Below are positions 57,749-64,000 of a DNA stretch of 64,000 nt, in pieces; the stretch's first letter is position 1; each line of letters starts with the position of its first letter. The position numbers and the translations under genes were made by a program. Source of the DNA: Oligoflexia bacterium (GTDB lineage Bacteria > Bdellovibrionota > Bacteriovoracia > Bacteriovoracales > Bacteriovoracaceae); contig JAAEST010000122.1 in assembly GCA_024229115.1 (NCBI GenBank), positions 124,001 to 188,000 of the forward strand. Direction: 5' to 3'. The notes beneath the pieces were generated by a model. The model did not search any database and had not been told where the DNA came from. It saw nothing but the letters and a program-made list of their open reading frames with translations.

Positions 57749-58638
57749 GGGAATTGAGAATAGTTTTGATCTCTCTTTTCTAAGAAAGCATCTCTTCCTT
57801 CTCTGGCTTCATCCGTTCCATAAGCAAGTCTTGTGGCTTCTCCTGCAAAGAGTTGCTGTCCTACGAGACCATCATCTTGCAGATTGAATCCAAATTTAAG
57901 CATTCTCATGGCTGTTGGAGATTTTGAATTAATCTCTTTGGCCCAGCGAAGAGCTTCTTTTTCTAGATCTTGGTGAGGAATAACTTTATTAATCATGCCC
58001 ATCTGGAAGGCTTCATCTGCTGAATAGTTAAAACCACAGAAGAAAATTTCACGAGCACGTTTTTGTCCACATTGTTTAGCAAGATAAGCCGAACCATACC
58101 CAGAATCAAAACTGGCTACATCAGGATCTGTTTGTTTGAAAATGGCATGTTCTTTTGAAGCTAGTGTTAAATCACAAACAACATGAAGACTATGTCCTCC
58201 ACCTACGGCCCAACCTGGAACCACGGCAATAACAACTTTTGGCATAAAACGAATGAGTCTTTGAACTTCAAGAATGTGAAGACGACCTAGCTTCGCCGGA
58301 TCAATTTTATCTTGATCCATTCCTTCATATTTATATCCATCTCTTCCGCGAATTCTTTGATCTCCTCCTGAACAAAATGCCCAACCACCATCTTTTGGTG
58401 AAGGACCATTTCCAGTGATAAGAACACAGCCAACATCAGAAGTTTGGCGGGCATGATCAAGAGCTTGGTAGAGTTCATCAACAGTATGAGGACGAAAAGC
58501 ATTTCGACATTCAGGACGATTGAAAGCAATTCTTACTGTTCCTTGATTTTTTGAACGGTGATAGGTGATATCTGTAAAGTGCTCACCAATATTATCCCAT
58601 TCTTCAGGGTCGAAAATATCACTTACTTGATTAGACAT
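57736..58638 (-). CDS. menB: 1,4-dihydroxy-2-naphthoyl-CoA synthase MenB
   Basis: A 300-residue crotonase-fold enzyme. The match is clear: the oxyanion-hole Ser-Gly-Gly-Asp-Gln near residue 90, Val-Pro-Gly-Trp-Ala-Val-Gly-Gly-Gly-His-Ser, Asp-Ser-Gly-Tyr-Gly-Ser-Ala with the key Tyr, and the Glu-Lys-Arg-Asp end. MenB closes the second ring in menaquinone synthesis, turning O-succinylbenzoyl-CoA into DHNA-CoA. Other men genes are not in the window. An 8-base overlap with the 50-residue gene upstream suggests coupling. Confidence 0.97.
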   Translation of the reverse strand: MSNQVSDIFDPEEWDNIGEHFTDITYHRSKNQGTVRIAFNRPECRNAFRPHTVDELYQALDHARQTSDVGCVLITGNGPSPKDGGWAFCSGGDQRIRGRDGYKYEGMDQDKIDPAKLGRLHILEVQRLIRFMPKVVIAVVPGWAVGGGHSLHVVCDLTLASKEHAIFKQTDPDVASFDSGYGSAYLAKQCGQKRAREIFFCGFNYSADEAFQMGMINKVIPHQDLEKEALRWAKEINSKSPTAMRMLKFGFNLQDDGLVGQQLFAGEATRLAYGTDEAREGRDAFLEKRDQNYSQFPWHY

Positions 58639-58783
58639 TTTTCACGTCCTCCACTTTGCATTCGCAAGCACTCTTTGAAAAAGGGCACTTCGCTTTTAAC
58701 TTTGTAAAATCAGGGCGAACTATATCCCATGATCCCAAGAATGTAATCAACACAAAAAGTGAGGTCGCAACAATAACTCCCAT
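58631..58783 (-). CDS. 50-residue Cys-rich single-helix membrane protein
   Basis: A short frame with an excellent AAGGAG site seven bases before ATG 58783-58781. It ends at TAA 58633-58631, eight bases into menB. The product has one hydrophobic N-terminal helix (residues 2-20) and a basic, Cys-containing tail (Lys-Cys-Pro-Phe-Ser-Lys-Ser-Ala-Cys-Glu-Cys). Three Cys within 10 residues could bind metal or a redox partner. Coupling to menB hints at a role in quinone synthesis or in keeping MenB at the membrane. Not matched to a known family. Confidence 0.65.
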   Translation of the reverse strand: MGVIVATSLFVLITFLGSWDIVRPDFTKLKAKCPFSKSACECKVEDVKNV

Positions 58784-58869
58784 AATTTCTCCTTAACAGG
58801 AATATGGGAGCTATTTTGTTAGTGACAAGGTTTTATATTGATAAAAATAATTTGAAACGCGTCAAGTGA

Positions 58870-59301
58870 TTAATATTTAGAGTAATTACACTTTTTAAAC
58901 CACCAGTCTTTACCATTTGATCTTCCATCTTCAAAGGCCACAATCTTTATTCCACCAAAGTCAGCAAAAACTTTAAATCCAGTACCTTCAGAGTTTATTC
59001 TTTCTGCATAGTAGTGACTAGCGTTTACATGAGCACTAAAGGCTTTCACTGAGTGTGATCTTCCTCCACCACCATACCACGTTTCTTGGGCATTGATTTC
59101 TTTTGCCGCCAGTTCGTGTTCAAAGAAAGTTCTTAATTTATATCCTTTAAGTTCAATCTTTCCGTTGAGGAATTTTCCTTGTTGATTATAGGCAGTTTTA
59201 ATCGTGATGCTATTGTCATCGAATGGGTTGTGACAAACAACTCGGTCGGCAAGAATAGATGTTGTAGCGAGTAGAGCAAGTAAAGTTATTAGCTTTTTCA
59301 T
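58870..59301 (-). CDS. Small secreted protein
   Basis: The start is ATG 59301 after GGAG. A signal peptide of about 18 residues ends Leu-Ala. The mature part has about 125 residues, with one Cys near each end (a likely disulfide), a Tyr-Gly-Gly-Gly-Gly-Arg-Ser loop and late Trp-Trp. Pattern and size resemble other small beta-barrel secreted proteins of this window, without a clear domain match. It is monocistronic and divergent from the AraC-type regulator. Confidence 0.55.
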   Translation of the reverse strand: MKKLITLLALLATTSILADRVVCHNPFDDNSITIKTAYNQQGKFLNGKIELKGYKLRTFFEHELAAKEINAQETWYGGGGRSHSVKAFSAHVNASHYYAERINSEGTGFKVFADFGGIKIVAFEDGRSNGKDWWFKKCNYSKY

Positions 59302-59450
59302 AGTATTCTCCAAGTTAAAGGGGCCGTTAGTGGCGTTCCTCATTTCTGAAGAAGTTATAGTAAAATTTAGAATTTTAATCTTTCAATAATTTGCCACTTA
59401 AATTCGATTTTTTGACATACAATAGAAGGGATAAAGTTTCAGGAGATTAT

Positions 59451-60230
59451 ATGAAGAAAGGAATAGATAAAGCTAAGGAAATTAATGGCCTATTTCTTGT
59501 CCATCAAAATATACCTAAGAGAAAATTAGCTGCTCATGCTCATGATGATCATCATCTCTTTATTCCTTTACAGGGAAATATAAAGATTAACCTTGAAAAG
59601 GGGGAGGAGCTAAGTGCAAGCCCAGGAAAGATGATCTATATTCCTCCTAAAGTCGTTCATCAATTTGATTCATCAAAAGAAAAGGGTGAGCGTATTATTT
59701 GTAATATTCCTAAGAAAATTTGGAATAAATATATTAAGCAATCTACTCAAGAAGCCTTAGTTCTCTCTCAGAATCAGATGATAAAAGAGATACTTTTTCA
59801 TTTGATTGAAATAGAGAATGAGAAATATGCCACTCAATATATAGAAGTCTTGGCGATTCGATTATATGAGGCGATTCAAGAACATAATGATGTGATTAAT
59901 AAAAGTGTCGAAAAGCTTTTTTCAAACGCTAGTGATGACCGTCTAATCAAAGCAATGAAAGTGATAAGAAAAGACCTATCAGTTTCTCTTTCGCTTGTTA
60001 GTAAAGATTCAGGAATGAGTTCTAGAACAATGAATAGACTTTTTTCTGAAGAATTAGGGGTAACACCTAAAGAGTTTCAATCTTTGCTAAGAGTTGAAAG
60101 AGCGAAGTCTCTATTGGCCAATAAAAAGCTAAGCAATCTTGAAGTTGCCTTAGACTGTGGTTATAGTTCTTATTCTCAGTTCTTCTCTCAGTTTAAGAAG
60201 ATGACTGGAAAAATTCCCTCAGATTTTTAA
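59451..60230 (+). CDS. AraC-family regulator with cupin sensor
   Basis: I start at ATG 59451 after AGGAG. The 259-residue protein has an N-terminal cupin (about 12-90) with His-Ala-His-Asp-Asp-His-His and Pro-Pro-x-Val-Val-His-Gln. The C-terminal 100 residues are a double helix-turn-helix of AraC type ending Ala-Leu-Asp-Cys-Gly-Tyr-Ser-Ser-Tyr-Ser-Gln-Phe-x-x-x-Phe-Lys-Lys-Met-Thr-Gly. It should bind DNA in response to a small ligand. Its end overlaps the converging ABC permease gene by 4 bases. Target unknown. Confidence 0.9.
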   Translation: MKKGIDKAKEINGLFLVHQNIPKRKLAAHAHDDHHLFIPLQGNIKINLEKGEELSASPGKMIYIPPKVVHQFDSSKEKGERIICNIPKKIWNKYIKQSTQEALVLSQNQMIKEILFHLIEIENEKYATQYIEVLAIRLYEAIQEHNDVINKSVEKLFSNASDDRLIKAMKVIRKDLSVSLSLVSKDSGMSSRTMNRLFSEELGVTPKEFQSLLRVERAKSLLANKKLSNLEVALDCGYSSYSQFFSQFKKMTGKIPSDF

Positions 60231-61021
60231 CTAGAAGCAGAGTCGTAGTTACGAAGCCCTTTCTCCCAGACAATACGGAGAATGAAGATAAGGATAATAA
60301 TGGCCACAGGCATGGCCAAGAACAATCCATAGCGGCTTTTATCTAAGAGAAAATGCACAGGCGCAGAACCAATGAGAGTAATTGGTACGGCAACGGTTAA
60401 AAACTTTCTGGCTAATGGACCATAAATGAAGTTTGGCCAACGAGATAATTGCTGTAACTGCAGTCTAAGAAAGTTGATTCCAATACCTTCTGTTACCCAA
60501 AACATAGCACTACAGAAGCAAAACTCTATAAGTACAAGGACGGCCAGTCCTGAAAAAATCATGAAAGGTAGAAGTACCCAATCCAAAGTTCCAAGACCAA
60601 CAAGGTTTCCATATTTAATGAGATAGAAAATATAGAGAGGTGTGAGAACACAGCTTGAAGGTCTAAAGTAACGAAAGAAAACACTAAAGATAGTATTAAG
60701 AGGTTTTAATATGACAAAATCAAGGGAGCCATTCTTAATAGAGAAGCTTAATTCCCAAAAACTCTCACTGAAAAGAATCATATGAAGATTATCAATCATC
60801 AACATGAAACAGGCGAAGAAGAGAAGCTCATTTCTTCCCCACGGTCCAATAGTATCAATATGATTGTAGATGAAATCAATACTATAGATTGTCGTGAAGA
60901 AAGTGAACAAGTCCATAATAATAAGCATGACGAAGCTTGTTCTAAATGATGTGTTTACAGCAATACTTGTAGCAACAAACTTTCTATATACGCTTAAATA
61001 ATGTTTGATATTACTTAACAT
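60227..61021 (-). CDS. ABC-2 type exporter permease (COG3694-like)
   Basis: The start ATG 61021 lies one base after the preceding permease stop. The 264-residue membrane protein has about six helices with few soluble parts. Glu-Leu-Ser-Phe-Ser-Ile-Lys-Asn-Gly-Ser-Leu-Asp and Lys-Pro-Leu-Asn in the first loop are typical of this permease type. With the next two genes it makes an ABC-2 exporter (ATPase plus two different permeases). Substrate unknown; related systems export lipids or peptides. Confidence 0.85.
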   Translation of the reverse strand: MLSNIKHYLSVYRKFVATSIAVNTSFRTSFVMLIIMDLFTFFTTIYSIDFIYNHIDTIGPWGRNELLFFACFMLMIDNLHMILFSESFWELSFSIKNGSLDFVILKPLNTIFSVFFRYFRPSSCVLTPLYIFYLIKYGNLVGLGTLDWVLLPFMIFSGLAVLVLIEFCFCSAMFWVTEGIGINFLRLQLQQLSRWPNFIYGPLARKFLTVAVPITLIGSAPVHFLLDKSRYGLFLAMPVAIIILIFILRIVWEKGLRNYDSASS

Positions 61022-61022
61022 A

Positions 61023-61820
61023 TTACATCCCCGCCGCAGTGTAGAGACGTAGACCACGACGCCAAATAAATTTATTAATGAAAATAAGTCCAACAATCCA
61101 AGAGCAGATAATGACCACACCAGATACTAAGGAAACATCTCGTCCCATCATGATTTGAATAGGGTAATAGGAGAGATAAGGAAAGGGAGTGAAATTCAAG
61201 ATTTTCACAAACCATTCTGGATATAATTCAAGAGGGATGATGGCCCCACTTAGAAAGACAGAAACAATTTGAAGCATGACTCTTAAGATCCATGTTTCTT
61301 CTAACCAAAAGGCTAAAAGACCAGTGAAGTACTGGGTTAAAAACCAGAAGATACTGACTAAGAGAGTAAAGGTGAAACCAGTGAGTAAAACTTCAAATGA
61401 GAAGCTTGAAATAATACTGATATATGAAAAGAAGAGGAGAGTTACTCCGGCGATGAGAATCTGAATTCCTTGAAAGGAAATAAAACTAGCCGTGTGAAAT
61501 TCCCAAAAATTAAAAGGATAGATAAGATAAGAACTAATTCTTCCGAGACGAATATCCTCACTTAGATTCCAAGATCCATGTCCTTGAGCCACAAGAGAAA
61601 TGATAAAGGCCCAAGCATGATAGCTAAGCATTTGATCGAGAGTATATCCTTGAATAACCTTTGTCGCTGATTGCTCAAAAATAGATGTCCACAAATTATA
61701 CTTTACAAAGAAGAAGACGAGAGATGGTCCGATGATTTGTAGAAAGAAGTTCAAACGGTAAGCAGTGTGCTTAACCCAGCTTATTTTGACTGTCTGCCAC
61801 CATTTAAGAAAATTAGTCAT
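61023..61820 (-). CDS. ABC-2 type exporter permease (COG4587-like)
   Basis: A 265-residue six-helix membrane protein. The first loop carries Arg-Leu-Gly-Arg-Ile-Ser-Ser-Tyr-Leu-Ile-Tyr-Pro and a late Leu-Ser-Gly-Ala-Ile-Ile-Pro-Leu-Glu-Leu-Tyr-Pro, both usual in DUF990-type permeases. Its start overlaps the ATPase gene stop by 8 bases. It pairs with the downstream permease as an asymmetric channel. Confidence 0.85.
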   Translation of the reverse strand: MTNFLKWWQTVKISWVKHTAYRLNFFLQIIGPSLVFFFVKYNLWTSIFEQSATKVIQGYTLDQMLSYHAWAFIISLVAQGHGSWNLSEDIRLGRISSYLIYPFNFWEFHTASFISFQGIQILIAGVTLLFFSYISIISSFSFEVLLTGFTFTLLVSIFWFLTQYFTGLLAFWLEETWILRVMLQIVSVFLSGAIIPLELYPEWFVKILNFTPFPYLSYYPIQIMMGRDVSLVSGVVIICSWIVGLIFINKFIWRRGLRLYTAAGM

Positions 61821-62829
61821 TCGATCTTTCCTTAAGGAGCTCTGGGTTTTCCATAAGAGTTTTCATTACTCTTTCAATAGGAAGTTTTTCAGTGGCAAAA
61901 TCAGTGACTGGAAGATTCTGGAGAACCTTCATTGAAAGATCTCTTAATTCTTCTTCAGGAACTCTTAACTCAACACTTCTATTTTTCTCATCCCATTCAG
62001 GGTAGTAATTCTTCCAGATTTCAGCTTCTGGGTTTTGTTCAGTAGAAAAGGAAAAGCTTAATGTTTTCTCATTACCAAGAACTTTTTCAAATTCATGAAT
62101 TGGTCCATCAAATCCTTTCTTACCACCCATGATGAGAACGAGCCTCTCACATAACGCTTGAACGTCGGCCATATAATGAGAAGTGATAATAATCGTGCAT
62201 CCAGTACGAGCATGGTACTCTTTGATAAAATTTCGAATATTTTCTTGAGCTACGAGATCGAGACCAATTGTTGGCTCATCTAAAAAGATCACATCTGGAT
62301 CATGGAGGAGTGAAGCCATTAACTCTAGCTTCATCCTTTCTCCTAAAGAAAGTTTTCTCACATGGATATGCAGAAGATCTTTAACTTCAAGAATCTCTGA
62401 CATATGAGAAATTCTCTCATTGAATTTATCTTCAGGAATTTCATAATACTTCTGGAGAAGAGTGAAACTATCCATTGCAGGGATATCCCACCAAAGCTGA
62501 GACTTTTGCCCCATTACAAGAGCGATTTTTTTTCTAAATTGTTTATCTCGTTGCCATGGTTGATAACCGAGGATTGAAAGTTCTCCTGAGGTTGGAACGA
62601 CGATTCCTGTAAACATCTTCATTAAGGTGGTTTTACCTGCACCGTTTGGACCGAGGAGCCCTATGATCTCTCCCTTTTTAATTTTGAGTTCAAAATTATT
62701 GACCGCAATTTTCTCAATTGGGTTTCTAACAAAGAAGCTTTTTAAGGAGCCAACAATGCCAGGTTCCTTTTTAAAACTCACAAATTTTTTACATAGTTGA
62801 GAAACATTAATGACGGTATCTGAGCTCAT
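61813..62829 (-). CDS. ABC exporter ATP-binding protein (COG4586-like)
   Basis: I start at ATG 62829, giving 338 residues; a TTG at 62841 is possible. Walker A is Gly-Pro-Asn-Gly-Ala-Gly-Lys-Thr-Thr, the signature is Leu-Ser-Leu-Gly-Glu-Arg and Walker B is Val-Ile-Phe-Leu-Asp-Glu-Pro. An extra C-terminal domain of about 90 residues (from residue 250) is characteristic of the group. It powers the two-permease exporter. The pseudouridine synthase gene is divergent, with 16 bases between the chosen starts. Confidence 0.93.
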   Translation of the reverse strand: MSSDTVINVSQLCKKFVSFKKEPGIVGSLKSFFVRNPIEKIAVNNFELKIKKGEIIGLLGPNGAGKTTLMKMFTGIVVPTSGELSILGYQPWQRDKQFRKKIALVMGQKSQLWWDIPAMDSFTLLQKYYEIPEDKFNERISHMSEILEVKDLLHIHVRKLSLGERMKLELMASLLHDPDVIFLDEPTIGLDLVAQENIRNFIKEYHARTGCTIIITSHYMADVQALCERLVLIMGGKKGFDGPIHEFEKVLGNEKTLSFSFSTEQNPEAEIWKNYYPEWDEKNRSVELRVPEEELRDLSMKVLQNLPVTDFATEKLPIERVMKTLMENPELLKERSND

Positions 62830-62845
62830 GTGGTATTCCAATTTG

Positions 62846-63679
62846 ATGCGAATAATAATTAAGAAAGAAGTTAAAAAAAATGACCCGAAAAATCTAGTAG
62901 ATTTTATTGGATCTCATTGTGATCTTTCTAAAATTAAAATTAAGAAGGCCCTTGGAGACGGTTGTGGCTGGGTTCGAGGAAAGGGTTATAAGCCTGCAAA
63001 AGTGGCCAGAAAGGCTAAGACAGAGCTTAAGAGCGGCGAGAGAGTCGAATTCTACTATGATTCAGATATCTTAGAATGTGAGATCCCAGAGATCTTCCCT
63101 GTCCATGAAACTGGAAACTGGGGGGTTTGGTATAAGCCAGCCGGAATTTTGGCCCAAGGTTCAAAATTTGGCGATAGACTCAGTATTGAGCGAATGATCG
63201 AAGTTCAAACCAAGAGAAAGGTCTTTCTTATCCATCGCCTAGATCGTGAAGCTAGCGGTCTCATGATGTTTGCTTATACGAAGCTAGGTGCTTCAAAAAT
63301 TGGGAAGCTTTGGAGAGATGCTACTGTGAGAAAGGTATACCAAGCGGAAGTTTTAGGTATCTTAGGGATACCTGAGGAAGTTGATAAAATTGATTTGGCC
63401 TTAGATGAGAAGGAATCGCTGACGACCTATAAAATTGTCGAAGTCGATGAAAAGTCCCAAACAAGTAAGGTCGAAGTGAGAATTAAGACTGGACGTTATC
63501 ATCAAATTCGTCGGCATTTCAATATGATAGATCATCCTCTCATGGGAGATCCAAAGTACGGTAAGGGAAATAAGAATGAGGAAGGGATGAAACTTGTAGC
63601 TTGCGCTCTGGCCTTCAAAGATCCAATCTCCAATAAAAATATTGAAATTAACTTACAAAAAAACTTTTGTCTTTTTTAA
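62846..63679 (+). CDS. RluA-family pseudouridine synthase
   Basis: I start at ATG 62846 (Met-Arg-Ile-Ile-Ile); an ATG at 62810 would overlap the exporter ATPase start. The 277-residue enzyme has an N-terminal part that does not match the S4 fold well, then the catalytic His-Arg-Leu-Asp-Arg-Glu-Ala-Ser-Gly, with Asp as nucleophile (the usual Thr is Ala). Later come Thr-Gly-Arg-Tyr-His-Gln-Ile-Arg-Arg-His and Leu-Met-Gly-Asp-Pro-Lys-Tyr-Gly. It isomerises uridine in rRNA or tRNA. Which site cannot be told. Confidence 0.9.
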   Translation: MRIIIKKEVKKNDPKNLVDFIGSHCDLSKIKIKKALGDGCGWVRGKGYKPAKVARKAKTELKSGERVEFYYDSDILECEIPEIFPVHETGNWGVWYKPAGILAQGSKFGDRLSIERMIEVQTKRKVFLIHRLDREASGLMMFAYTKLGASKIGKLWRDATVRKVYQAEVLGILGIPEEVDKIDLALDEKESLTTYKIVEVDEKSQTSKVEVRIKTGRYHQIRRHFNMIDHPLMGDPKYGKGNKNEEGMKLVACALAFKDPISNKNIEINLQKNFCLF

Positions 63680-63733
63680 AAAAATAAAGGTTCCTGAAAA
63701 AATTGCCGTTAGGTTTTATACTAGGGGGACACT

Positions 63734-63949
63734 TTGGAAGCAAAAACGACAGAATATGAACTAGAGTACTACGAGAAATATTTTGGCGATGTAAAACAGG
63801 TCAAAAAGACTGTAGAAAACTGTCCTAATTGTGGAAACCCATTCTTCTTTACTCATTCAACAGATCATAAGAATTTACACGTTAAAGAAACTGCTTGTTG
63901 TACTAATTGTAGTTATGGAAAACGTAAGATCGTTCATGTCATGAACTGA
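63734..63949 (+). CDS. Small zinc-ribbon protein
   Basis: It starts at TTG 63734 behind AGGGGG. The 71 residues hold two Cys-x2-Cys knuckles (Cys-Pro-Asn-Cys near 30-33; Cys-Thr-Asn-Cys near 56-59), preceded by another Cys, with a His-rich segment between them. It is very likely a zinc ribbon. An acidic, Tyr-rich helix precedes it. Family unknown; it may bind RNA or a protein complex. A hairpin follows the stop. Confidence 0.75.
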   Translation: MEAKTTEYELEYYEKYFGDVKQVKKTVENCPNCGNPFFFTHSTDHKNLHVKETACCTNCSYGKRKIVHVMN

Positions 63950-63950
63950 G

Positions 63951-63985
63951 CCTAGAGAAAGTAAAAAATTTTACTTTCGGCTAGG
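63951..63985. terminator. Long hairpin after the zinc-ribbon gene
   Basis: CCTAG (63951-63955) and CTAGG (63981-63985) flank an AAAGTAAAA/TTTTACTTT stem, giving a nearly continuous hairpin about 14 pairs long. There is no clean T-run after it, but the stem itself is AT-rich near its loop. It lies just past the zinc-ribbon stop, so it is probably a terminator, perhaps serving both strands. Confidence 0.55.
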
Positions 63986-64000
63986 ATCAGAGGCAATTAC

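Noticed and set aside
57736-58638. Enoyl-CoA hydratase for phenylacetate breakdown, given paaZ nearby
   Set aside because: The Ser-Gly-Gly-Asp-Gln and Asp-Ser-Gly-Tyr-Gly motifs and length identify MenB; the genes are 6 kb apart in separate transcripts.
63665-63690. T-run/A-run hairpin after the pseudouridine synthase
   Set aside because: Only A-T pairs; too weak to call a terminator.
1-64000. tRNA, rRNA, CRISPR, IS element or prophage
   Set aside because: No tRNA cloverleaf, rRNA core sequence, regularly spaced repeats, transposase or phage structural gene was seen on reading both strands.

Overview
The window is AT-rich, densely coded bacterial chromosome. Codons end mostly in A or T, AGA dominates for arginine, and Shine-Dalgarno sites are GGAG-like. 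The gene set points to a Gram-negative, probably marine relative of Bacteriovorax or Halobacteriovorax (Bdellovibrionota). The signs are many secreted hydrolases and small signal-peptide proteins, a TIGR02147/DUF4423-type regulator, a DUF481 outer-membrane barrel, heme A synthase and menaquinone synthesis. The assignment rests on gene content only. I found no rRNA, tRNA, CRISPR array, insertion sequence, prophage or origin, and no gene-free gap longer than about 300 bases.

Layout. 1-7.6 kb: end of a cupin gene, two tandem related membrane proteins, parvulin, heme A synthase, an ABC1 kinase, a flavoprotein and an M1-like peptidase. 7.6-11.4 kb: a reverse-strand block with a receiver protein, a secreted phospholipase A2-like enzyme beside DsbB and a DsbA-like thiol oxidoreductase, a MAPEG protein and a secreted protein. 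11.4-18 kb: housekeeping (TrmH-family methylase, MetG, YaaA), an ECF sigma factor with a short zinc-type anti-sigma, and a VOC protein. 18-31 kb: RNA metabolism (two DEAD-box helicases, one apparently fused to a Jag/KhpB-like RNA-binding module; an RRM protein; an ABC-F ATPase), an MFS-HAD fusion and a PEP/pyruvate-binding enzyme. 31-38.5 kb: HNH nuclease, an HTH regulator, related secreted proteins, and a secreted metalloprotease gene whose signal peptide and catalytic domain lie in different frames. 38.5-49.6 kb: Dph6-like ATPase, a flippase-like protein, another secreted metalloprotease, a lipoprotein Ppx/GppA, a thioredoxin-reductase-like protein with a peroxiredoxin-glutaredoxin hybrid, TatD, TcdA, CarD-like, a histidine kinase, and an ATP-grasp/zinc-peptidase pair. 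49.6-64 kb: PaaZ, a FAN1-like nuclease, MscS, a NOP2/Sun methylase, a TIGR02147 regulator, MenB preceded by an unlisted 50-residue membrane protein, an AraC regulator, a three-gene ABC-2 exporter and an RluA-type pseudouridine synthase.

How it fits together. Much of the window handles exported proteins: secretion, disulfide formation, lipid and protein degradation, and small secreted factors beside HTH regulators, as expected for a predatory or surface-associated lifestyle. A second theme is RNA structure and translation. Converging genes are packed so tightly that several intrinsic terminators lie inside the 3' end of the opposing gene.

No single locus is clearly a new system. The best candidates are the DEAD-Jag fusion, the ATP-grasp/zinc-peptidase pair, the lipoprotein GppA, the MFS-HAD fusion with an internal start, and the small Cys-rich protein coupled to menB.
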